A stretch of 12,904 nucleotides of DNA from Bacteroidia bacterium (lineage in GTDB: Bacteria; Bacteroidota; Bacteroidia; Bacteroidales; Azobacteroidaceae): the NCBI GenBank assembly GCA_025996815.1, contig BNTT01000078.1, positions 1-12,904 of the forward strand, in the 5' to 3' direction. Positions 6,826 through 12,904 of this stretch are shown one piece after another (the stretch's first letter is position 1; every line of letters begins with the position of its first letter). The translations under genes and the position numbers were made by a program. The notes under the pieces are model-generated. The model was not told the origin of the DNA and made no database searches. It was given only the letters and a program-made list of their open reading frames with translations.

Positions 6826-9432
6826 ATGGAGATGAAGAAGATATTGTTCTCATTGTGCCTTGTATTAGGGCTGTTCGCGTGTTCGACATTAGAGATTGAG
6901 AAAGCGACATCGGAGCTTGATGAAAATCCGGTGCCGGACGTTGGCGTTGATGCCGAGACCGCCATGATACGGGAAATGCTCGAAAACGGGGGAATGGTCA
7001 TCAATTGGAGAAGCCTGCCGAAGGAACCTGCCGCAGACGACAACGGACTTCGTGCCGGCGAGTCGGATGCCGGTGCCTGGTCTGGCGGCAACGTCAACAT
7101 CAATGAGGTGGACGAAGCAAACACTCTTCAGATGTATCAGGAAAAATGGAAACAACTTAAGGCTGTAATTGGGGAATCGCGCCCCTACGTTTACAGTAAG
7201 GGGACAGCAACCGATTTGACGGACTATAAAACCAATGGTGTCAAAACAGTCTATGACTGGTGGTGGTTGGATAATAACACTTGGAAAATGCGCCCCGACC
7301 ACGAAGCCGCCGGCGTCGTTTTGGCGATTGACCGCTATTGGAACGACGACCCTGTTTTCGGTTGGCAGCACGCCACGAAGGGAAATGCGGTGGAAAGATT
7401 CGCCGCGGATATTGAAAAATGGACTTCCGCTCCGGCTGTCCGGACGCGCCGAGATGGCTATCTATCCCTGTACAGGCAGATATTTGAAATACAATATAAC
7501 TATCGCGCATTTTTAAAACTTTATAACCTGGCAAATTCGCCGGGCGCGCAGGGCGTGCTGTCTGATATGGACAGTTTTTTAAAAGACAATATCAATAACG
7601 AATATGTAAATATAGGTGCCGACGGCACATTGCAAACCACAATCCCCGAAGAATACCACACCAGTACCGATATGTATGGTTGGTATGACCCTAAAAGAGG
7701 GATGCTCACTCCGGTATATGCCTTGATGCAAGGCGCAAATCCTTCTCATCAGGATGGAGACAAAATATATACCGCAGGCGTTGCCCCACGGGGAGTGCTC
7801 TTTGGATTCTTCTTTGGTCACATCGGCGCCACCGCCCCCGGCGTTAAACCTCCTAATTGGGAGGCTGAGATGGAACTTGTCGACAAACTGACGGTGGGTT
7901 TCTACGAAGCAAAGGATATATCCGTCACACTATCGCAGACACTGAAAACCGACGCTAAAAAGATAGTGAGTTGGCAGACCAAACTCGACGAGCACATTAT
8001 TAAAATAAGCGGCGTTGGCGAAAATTGCAGAGTAACGCCGGTGAGACCGGGAACAGATATAATCACCGTTTCGATAGTTTCCAACGGTCGAACATACGAG
8101 GCTACCTGTAGGGTGACGGTGGTGCCACCCACCGATTGGCTTTATCTCAACAACGACGCGGAGATAACGCAAACAATGATTGACGAATCCGCGGGCTTGC
8201 TTCTTGATGACGGACTATACCCCGTCGTCGACGGCACACTTAGGATAGAAAAAGACTTTAGTATCAAGGGAATAGACGAAGTTGAGGCAAAGATTGCAGG
8301 AAAAATTGAAATAGTCGACGGCAAAACCGTGGTGCTTGACCATGTAACATTCTTCGGTGGTGCAGATGAACTCGATTATTGGGTAAAACTTTCCTACGGC
8401 GAATTGACGGTAAAAAACTCTGTGTTTTCCGGCAATAAATGGGGAATCTATGTGAGCAATACTGTTAGCAAGGTGACCATTGACGGGTGCGCTTTTTCAG
8501 GCATGGGGAGAGACGATATGCAATCAATCGGGGTGGATTTTGGCTCGGCAGCAACCGGAACGATTAGAAATTCCACATTTGCCGGATTTAGCCTCGGCAG
8601 GTCCGACAGTTGGGATGTGCGCGCCGGAGGTATGAACGTGATTGACGGAGGGGGTAACACCTATGATAAGGGATGGAGTAAGTTGGCTGCTATCAACGGC
8701 AACACCCTAAACCCCGTTCCGGGGTCACTCTCTGCGGCTCTTGCTTCTTCAGCCCTTCGCGGTGGCGGAACGGTTAAACTGAGCGGCAAGTGGGAGGAAA
8801 CAGTGCCGTTTGCTATCCCCGAAAATGTGACCGTAGAAGGTGTCGGAGGGGCGGTTATTGAGCTCAACTCGAATAACAATGAGGATATGGTGTTGAACGG
8901 TGGTACGCTCAGGAAAGTGGAAGTCCGTTCTACCCACGACCTGTACGGTGCGTTGCTTGCTCATCAGGGAACAATTGACAGTGTGGCATTTGTATATCCC
9001 GAAAACCCGCTGCCAGATGATGAAATCGCTAAAACGGCTATAGAAACCGACTTGACGGGCAATCTGACAATCCAAAACTCAACGTTTGGAGGCTATTACA
9101 AGGGGATTCAAATAAATCCAAATACGGAATATTCCGTCAGGATTGAAAACAATGTGTTCACGAAAGTGCGCCCATTTGTCGTCGAAAGCGGGTTTGATAC
9201 TGACAAATTAGTCATAACAGACAATACGTTTGATATAGACACCACTCCGACACGCTTTGAGCAGGGGGCATCTCATATCAAGACATCAGAAGCCTCAGAA
9301 GCGAGTTTACATTCGGGTAATTTGAAGTCGCTGCTAAACCAGATAATAAACAATAATACTTGGAGCAACGGAACATTAGTATGGGTTTCGGGTATTGATT
9401 GGAGTAAAGCAGTGGATGGTCCAATAAATTAA
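6826..9432 (+). CDS. Large probable lipoprotein with Ig-like and beta-helix-like segments, function unknown
   Basis: I do not recognise this 868-residue protein as a named family. It begins with MKK, a hydrophobic stretch and a lipobox LFAC with the modifiable cysteine at residue 19, so it should be a lipoprotein exported to the envelope. Residues about 100-350 form a Trp/Tyr-rich region, including DWWWLDNNTW (144-153), of unknown fold. Residues about 360-433 resemble a group 2 bacterial Ig-like domain, ending in TYEATCRVTVV. Residues about 455-610 and 630-805 look like two parallel beta-helix modules, with rung motifs such as LTVKNSVFSGN, VTIDGCAFSG, LTIQNSTFGG and VRIENNVF. Beta-helices of this kind often bind or cleave polysaccharide, but no catalytic residues are evident. 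The start at 6826 is the first ATG after the promoter; 6832 (MKKIL) is equally possible. The codons look more A/T-rich than those of the flanking genes, with frequent ATA. It stands 17 bp before nuoM, where nuoL would be expected. Confidence 0.85.
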   Translation: MEMKKILFSLCLVLGLFACSTLEIEKATSELDENPVPDVGVDAETAMIREMLENGGMVINWRSLPKEPAADDNGLRAGESDAGAWSGGNVNINEVDEANTLQMYQEKWKQLKAVIGESRPYVYSKGTATDLTDYKTNGVKTVYDWWWLDNNTWKMRPDHEAAGVVLAIDRYWNDDPVFGWQHATKGNAVERFAADIEKWTSAPAVRTRRDGYLSLYRQIFEIQYNYRAFLKLYNLANSPGAQGVLSDMDSFLKDNINNEYVNIGADGTLQTTIPEEYHTSTDMYGWYDPKRGMLTPVYALMQGANPSHQDGDKIYTAGVAPRGVLFGFFFGHIGATAPGVKPPNWEAEMELVDKLTVGFYEAKDISVTLSQTLKTDAKKIVSWQTKLDEHIIKISGVGENCRVTPVRPGTDIITVSIVSNGRTYEATCRVTVVPPTDWLYLNNDAEITQTMIDESAGLLLDDGLYPVVDGTLRIEKDFSIKGIDEVEAKIAGKIEIVDGKTVVLDHVTFFGGADELDYWVKLSYGELTVKNSVFSGNKWGIYVSNTVSKVTIDGCAFSGMGRDDMQSIGVDFGSAATGTIRNSTFAGFSLGRSDSWDVRAGGMNVIDGGGNTYDKGWSKLAAINGNTLNPVPGSLSAALASSALRGGGTVKLSGKWEETVPFAIPENVTVEGVGGAVIELNSNNNEDMVLNGGTLRKVEVRSTHDLYGALLAHQGTIDSVAFVYPENPLPDDEIAKTAIETDLTGNLTIQNSTFGGYYKGIQINPNTEYSVRIENNVFTKVRPFVVESGFDTDKLVITDNTFDIDTTPTRFEQGASHIKTSEASEASLHSGNLKSLLNQIINNNTWSNGTLVWVSGIDWSKAVDGPIN

Positions 9433-9449
9433 AAAAAATAAATGGTATA

Positions 9450-10928
9450 ATGAATATTTTATCTCTATTTGTAGCAGTGCCGGTGCTGATGATTTTGGCT
9501 CTGTTTTTGTGCAAAGAAATGAAAGCGATTCGGGCGGTTATGCTCACCGGAGCGTCTGTTTTGGTGGTGCTGACGGGCATTTTAGCCACGCTTTTTTTGC
9601 AGGAACGCGCGGCAGGCAATGCGGCTACGATGCTGTTTACGGCTTCTGCCTCGTGGTATGAGCCGCTGAATATCGCCTACGCGGTGGGCGTGGATGGCAT
9701 TTCGGTGCTGATGATTGCGCTGTCGTCGATTATCGTGTTCACGGGCGTGTTTTCGTCGTGGAACATGAAGATGGCGAAGGAGTTTTTTATCTGGTACTGC
9801 CTGCTGTCGGTGGGGGTGTATGGCTTCTTTATCTCCGTCGATTTGTTCACGATGTTTATGTTTTACGAGGTCGCGCTGATACCGATGTACCTGCTCATAG
9901 GGCTTTGGGGGACAGGAAACAAGGAATATTCGGCGATGAAACTGACGCTGATGCTGATGGGCGGCTCGGCGTTTTTGATGGTTGGCATCATTGGGATTTA
10001 CTACGCTGCCGGTCATTCTACGATGAATTTGTTGGAAATCGCGCAACTCCATATCCCCATTGAATACCAGCGGTGGCTGTTTCCAACCACTTTTCTGGGC
10101 TTTGGCGTGTTGGGTGCGATGTTTCCGTTCCATACTTGGTCGCCCGACGGTCACGCGAGTGCGCCCACGGCTGTGTCGATGCTCCACGCAGGGGTTTTGA
10201 TGAAACTTGGAGGCTACGGCTGCTTCCGCGTTGCGATGTATCTGATGCCCGAAGCGACAACCGAATTGGGCTGGATATTCTTGATATTAACAGGTTTCAG
10301 TGTGGTGTACGGCGGTTTGAGTGCCGTGGTGCAGACCGACTTGAAATATATTAACGCCTATTCGTCGGTGTCGCACTGCGGATTGGTGCTTTTCGCGCTC
10401 CTGATGATGAATCAGACGGCGATGACGGGCGCGGTGATGCAGATGTTGTCGCACGGGCTGATGACGGCACTCTTCTTCGCGATTATCGGGCTGATTTATG
10501 GGCGCACCCACACGCGCGACATTCGCGAGTTGGGCGGGCTGATGCAAATCATGCCTTTTGCCTCTGTGGCATACGTGCTGGCAGGTTTTGCCTCGCTGGG
10601 ATTGCCCGGATTGAGCGGCTTTGTGGCGGAAATGACGATATTTGTGGGGGCGTTCCAACACGCCGATTTGTTCCACCGCAGTTTGACGATTTTTGCCTGC
10701 TGCACGATTGTCATCACGGCGGTTTATATCCTGCGCACGGTTGGGAAAATCCTCTACGGACCCGTTCACAACCCCGAACACAGCAGTTTGACGGATGCCG
10801 CGTGGTATGAAAAAGTATCGCTGGTGGGCTTGATTGTGGCAATCGTGTTCATCGGATGCTACCCAAGTGGCGTTGCCGACATCATCAGTAACAGTTTGGT
10901 ACCAATAATTGAGAAAATAAATATATAA
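9450..10928 (+). CDS. nuoM: NADH-quinone oxidoreductase subunit M (complex I, antiporter-like)
   Basis: NuoM is one of the three antiporter-like membrane subunits of respiratory complex I. It carries one proton path through the inner membrane during electron transfer to quinone. The 492-residue product is of normal length and almost entirely transmembrane helices. The essential TM5 glutamate is E140 in FYEVALIPMYLLIGLWG (equivalent to E144 of E. coli NuoM). The broken-helix region FPFHTWSPDGHASAPTAVSM (225-244) and a lysine at K252 in LMKLGGYG are present. The distal glutamate E394 lies in LPGLSGFVAEM (385-395). No Shine-Dalgarno is visible, as is common in this phylum. nuoN follows after 1 bp, so the two are an operon. 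Upstream, a lipoprotein gene ends 17 bp before the start, in place of nuoL. Identification is very secure. Confidence 0.97.
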   Translation: MNILSLFVAVPVLMILALFLCKEMKAIRAVMLTGASVLVVLTGILATLFLQERAAGNAATMLFTASASWYEPLNIAYAVGVDGISVLMIALSSIIVFTGVFSSWNMKMAKEFFIWYCLLSVGVYGFFISVDLFTMFMFYEVALIPMYLLIGLWGTGNKEYSAMKLTLMLMGGSAFLMVGIIGIYYAAGHSTMNLLEIAQLHIPIEYQRWLFPTTFLGFGVLGAMFPFHTWSPDGHASAPTAVSMLHAGVLMKLGGYGCFRVAMYLMPEATTELGWIFLILTGFSVVYGGLSAVVQTDLKYINAYSSVSHCGLVLFALLMMNQTAMTGAVMQMLSHGLMTALFFAIIGLIYGRTHTRDIRELGGLMQIMPFASVAYVLAGFASLGLPGLSGFVAEMTIFVGAFQHADLFHRSLTIFACCTIVITAVYILRTVGKILYGPVHNPEHSSLTDAAWYEKVSLVGLIVAIVFIGCYPSGVADIISNSLVPIIEKINI

Positions 10929-10929
10929 T

Positions 10930-12390
10930 ATGGATTTCAGTAACTTTTTGTATTTGGGACAGGAAATAGGATTGGTGATTCTGTTTGTCTTTCTGTTTTT
11001 ATACGACGCTTTTGGCTCTCGGAAAGGGAAAAGATACTTTCAGGGAGTGGCTGTAACGCTGTTTGCATTGCTCACGGCGTATGGATTTGTCGAAGCATTT
11101 TGTCCGCTCTTTCGCGGCGGCGCGGAAACGGCTTTCGGCGGGATGTTTACCTGCACGACGCTCACCGTTTTTATGAAAAATATCCTGAACGTAACCACTC
11201 TGATGGTGTTTTTGCAAGCCAACGGCTGGTTAAAATCCAAAGAGACGGCAGGGCGGCAGGGTGAATTTTACACCATCACGCTCATCACGTTGCTGGGGAT
11301 GTATCTGATGATTTCCGCCAACAATTTTATGCTGCTGTATATCGGCATGGAAACGGCTTCGCTGCCGCTGGCGTGCTTGTGTGCCTACAACAAATCGTGC
11401 GAACGCTCGGCTGAGGCGGGTGTGAAATATGTGTTTATCTCCGCGTTGAGTTCGGGAATCATGCTCTTCGGCTTGTCGTTTTTATACGGCGCGCTGGGCA
11501 GTTTCTACTACGCTGATATGGCGCACGTTCTGGTTGCACGAGGCTTTAATGAATTGATTATCACGGGCTTCGTATTTTTCTTTGCCGGTTTGGGTTTTAA
11601 ACTTTCGTTGGTGCCTTTCCACTTGTGGACGGCAGATGTGTATGAAGGTGCGCCCACGAGTGTTACGGCTTATCTGTCGGTGGCATCCAAAGGGGCGGCG
11701 GCTTTCGCGCTGATTTTTGCGCTCTATCAAGTCTTTGCACCCCTGCAAGGGGTGTGGACGGACATAATCTGGTGGCTCACCGTCGTCACGATTACGCTCG
11801 GCAACCTGTTTGCCATCCGCCAAAAAGACATCAAACGCTTTTTCGCCTTCTCGTCCATCTCGCAGGCGGGCTATATCATGCTGGGGATTATCGCCGGAAC
11901 GGGGCAAGGGATGGTCGCCACGATTTTCTTTGTGCTGGTCTACCTCTTTTCCAATATGGCAGCTTTCGGTGTCATCTCGGCGGTGGAAAATCAAACCGGC
12001 GGCGACACACGCATCGCGGCGTTCAACGGACTGTATGGCACCAACCCCAAATTGGCGTTGGTGATGATGCTCGCGGTGTTCTCGCTGGGCGGCATCCCCA
12101 CGCTGGCAGGTTTTTTCAGCAAATTCTTTATCTTCATGGCGGCATACGGGCAGGGACACTACATATTAGTCCTCATCGCCCTCTTGAATACGGTGATTTC
12201 GCTCTTTTACTACTTGCTGATTATCAAGGCGATGTTCATTCTGGAGCCGGAAGCCAAAGCGGTGGCAACGTTCAAAAACAATCGCTACAACAATGCAAGT
12301 CTGGTGTTTTGTGTGGTTGGCATCTTCTTGATAGGTTTCATCAGCTGCATTTACACCTATTTGGGCACGCTCTCGTTTGGAATAGCATAA
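10930..12390 (+). CDS. nuoN: NADH-quinone oxidoreductase subunit N (complex I, antiporter-like)
   Basis: NuoN is the antiporter-like subunit of complex I nearest the quinone module and contributes a proton channel. The 486-residue product is highly hydrophobic and of family length. Expected charged channel residues are present: E141 in YIGMETASLPL, K224 in GFKLSLVPFHLWTADVYEGAPT-type sequence, K254 in VASKGAAAF, and K398 in LAGFFSKFF. The last is the lysine that NuoN carries in TM12 where NuoM has glutamate, and it confirms N rather than M or L. The start is 1 bp after the nuoM stop, implying co-transcription and probably translational coupling. This is normally the last gene of the nuo operon. 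No convincing terminator follows, and the tRNA-Lys promoter lies 36 bp downstream of its stop. Confidence 0.97.
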   Translation: MDFSNFLYLGQEIGLVILFVFLFLYDAFGSRKGKRYFQGVAVTLFALLTAYGFVEAFCPLFRGGAETAFGGMFTCTTLTVFMKNILNVTTLMVFLQANGWLKSKETAGRQGEFYTITLITLLGMYLMISANNFMLLYIGMETASLPLACLCAYNKSCERSAEAGVKYVFISALSSGIMLFGLSFLYGALGSFYYADMAHVLVARGFNELIITGFVFFFAGLGFKLSLVPFHLWTADVYEGAPTSVTAYLSVASKGAAAFALIFALYQVFAPLQGVWTDIIWWLTVVTITLGNLFAIRQKDIKRFFAFSSISQAGYIMLGIIAGTGQGMVATIFFVLVYLFSNMAAFGVISAVENQTGGDTRIAAFNGLYGTNPKLALVMMLAVFSLGGIPTLAGFFSKFFIFMAAYGQGHYILVLIALLNTVISLFYYLLIIKAMFILEPEAKAVATFKNNRYNNASLVFCVVGIFLIGFISCIYTYLGTLSFGIA

Positions 12391-12426
12391 ATTTTGAGCA
12401 AATGTCAAAAAAAAAGGCAAAAGCCC

Positions 12427-12456
12427 TTGTTATATAAAAAAAATGTCGTACCTTTG
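12427..12456 (+). promoter_or_regulatory. Bacteroidota-type promoter of tRNA-Lys
   Basis: TTG at 12427-12429 and TACCTTTG at 12449-12456 are separated by 19 bp. The context CGTACCTTTGC is identical over 11 bases to the lipoprotein promoter at 6804-6814. The box ends 25 nt before the mature tRNA 5' end, leaving a short processed leader. Confidence 0.75.
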
Positions 12457-12481
12457 CACTCGCTTTCAAAAAGCACAAAGA

Positions 12482-12554
12482 GATCCGCTAGCTCAGCCGG
12501 TAGAGCACATCCCTTTTAAGGATGGGGTCTTGGGTTCGAATCCCAAGCGGATCA
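12482..12554 (+). tRNA. tRNA-Lys (anticodon TTT)
   Basis: The 73-nt sequence folds as a complete cloverleaf. The acceptor stem GATCCGC pairs with GCGGATC and the D stem GCTC with GAGC. The anticodon stem CATCC pairs with GGATG around the loop CTTTTAA, giving anticodon TTT for lysine. The T stem TTGGG pairs with CCCAA around TTCGAAT. The discriminator is A. The 3' CCA is not encoded (ACGA follows), so it must be added by CCA-adding enzyme. An insertion sequence begins 39 bp downstream. Confidence 0.97.
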
Positions 12555-12593
12555 CGATGGGAAAAGCCGAATGGCGATGTCCGAGAGCCAAAA

Positions 12594-12614
12594 GAGGCTG
12601 TTTCAAAAGGGCAG
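12594..12614. repeat. Putative terminal inverted repeat of the insertion sequence
   Basis: GAGGCTGTTTCAAAAGGGCAG lies just outside the transposase stop codon at the expected distance and resembles IS1182-family termini. The partner repeat is outside the window, so this rests on family resemblance alone. Confidence 0.55.
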
Positions 12615-12628
12615 ATTTTTTTTAAGAT

Positions 12629-12904
12629 TTAAGCAGCCATATTTAGCTGTTGCGGATAAAAATCAAGAATTGATTTTAGCACAGACAATTTTGGGCTAAT
12701 AATCCGCTTGGGTGCGGGATTATTGGCTTTTTTGTGCATTTTACCCAAGTTGAAGGCTATAGCGAAGATGGCAAAGTCCATTTTTACTTTGTCGCCTCCA
12801 AAATGTCTGAACCGGTTGTAGTGTTTGTTGGCTTTTGTTTGCCCGAAGACCGCCTCCGGTTCTATCGGGCGTTTGCTGCGGTGCATCAGCCCTTCTTCCG
12901 AGGT
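12629..12904 (-). CDS. IS1182-family transposase, C-terminal 91 residues (partial)
   Basis: The minus-strand frame is open from the window edge to the TAA at 12631-12629. It encodes the C-terminal end of a DDE transposase, the enzyme that cuts and joins the element's ends. The block [17 protein letters not shown] (residues 8-24 of the visible part) is the IS1182-type region carrying the catalytic glutamate, probably E17 in the E-x-x-F pattern. [18 protein letters not shown] follows, the conserved closing helix of the family. The N-terminal part with the two catalytic aspartates is off the window, so whether the gene is intact cannot be told. Nothing in the visible part is broken. Confidence 0.85.
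   Translation of the reverse strand, partial: TSEEGLMHRSKRPIEPEAVFGQTKANKHYNRFRHFGGDKVKMDFAIFAIAFNLGKMHKKANNPAPKRIISPKLSVLKSILDFYPQQLNMAA
12695..12733 (+). terminator. Terminator-like hairpin inside the insertion sequence, facing inward
   Basis: GCTAATAATCC (12695-12705) pairs with GGATTATTGGC (12717-12727). This forms an 11-bp stem with one T-G wobble and an 11-nt loop, followed directly by six T residues on the plus strand. It is antisense to the transposase end, so it would stop transcripts entering the element from the tRNA-Lys side. No T-tract exists in the other direction. Confidence 0.5.

Larger units (their letters stand above)
12594..12904 (-). mobile_element. IS1182-family insertion sequence, transposase-3' end only (continues past window)
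   Basis: The outer end starts near GAGGCTGTTTCAAAAGGG, which has the GAGGCTGT(T/C)TCAAAA form I know from IS1182-type elements of Bacteroidota. It is followed by the 3' end of a matching transposase gene. The other end, the full transposase and the target duplication lie beyond position 12904. The boundary could be off by one or two bases. Confidence 0.75.

Noticed and set aside
9315..9322. TAATTTG near the end of the lipoprotein gene as an internal promoter for nuoM
   Set aside because: It is one base short of TAnnTTTG and has no proper -33 element at the right spacing.
11482..12159. A 225-codon minus-strand open frame opposite nuoN
   Set aside because: The product is rich in Arg, His and Gln, as expected from reading a membrane-protein gene backwards. 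nuoN itself is certain.
12404..12430. A_n-GGC-AAAA-GCC-CTT possible terminator after nuoN
   Set aside because: The stem is only 3 bp plus a bulged extension and lacks a T-tract on the plus strand. The T-tract is on the minus strand, and the site overlaps the tRNA promoter.
12564..12593. Sequence resembling the 5' part of a class II tRNA (GATGTCCGAGAG) that the insertion sequence could have interrupted
   Set aside because: The acceptor-stem segment would be atypical, the D arm does not pair properly, and no remaining tRNA part is visible. Too short to support.
12443..12625. A 60-codon plus-strand open frame running through tRNA-Lys
   Set aside because: It crosses the promoter, the whole tRNA and the IS end, and has no coding features.

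Overview
The window looks like a chromosomal segment of a Bacteroidota bacterium, most likely of the order Bacteroidales. Four genes have the phylum's characteristic sigma-ABfr promoter, a TTG/TTTG -33 element followed about 19-21 bp later by a TAnnTTTG -7 box. Shine-Dalgarno sequences are mostly absent. The gene content also fits: a very long TamB-type protein, a hemerythrin/LuxR-type pair, a secreted lipoprotein and NuoM/NuoN.

Layout. On the minus strand, positions 1-1089 hold the first 363 codons of uronate isomerase (uxaC), which runs off the left edge. Positions 1174-5463 hold a 1429-residue TamB-like envelope protein. A compact 62-bp divergent promoter region follows. On the plus strand there is a two-gene operon with a 4-bp overlap: a hemerythrin-like di-iron protein (5526-6185) and a LuxR/GerE-type regulator whose receiver domain lacks the phosphorylation residues (6182-6766). 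Next, behind a textbook promoter, is a large probable lipoprotein with an Ig-like segment and two beta-helix-like segments (6826-9432). It is followed after only 17 bp by nuoM (9450-10928) and nuoN (10930-12390), proton-pumping subunits of respiratory complex I. A tRNA-Lys(TTT) gene with its own promoter lies at 12482-12554. The right end is one end of an IS1182-family insertion sequence, with its terminal repeat and the last 91 codons of its transposase on the minus strand.

How the parts relate. UxaC serves hexuronate catabolism and TamB outer-membrane biogenesis; they share a strand but uxaC has its own promoter. The hemerythrin and the regulator are probably translationally coupled and may form one iron-, oxygen- or NO-responsive unit (inference). 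nuoM and nuoN are one transcription unit. The gene normally found before nuoM, nuoL, is missing, and its place is taken by the lipoprotein gene. This is the most unusual feature of the window.

No clearly new multi-gene system is visible. The best leads are the lipoprotein at the broken nuo operon, the phosphorylation-incompetent regulator coupled to a hemerythrin, very short leaders at two genes, and an inward-facing terminator-like hairpin inside the insertion sequence. All intergenic gaps are under 250 bp, and nothing else convincing was seen in them.
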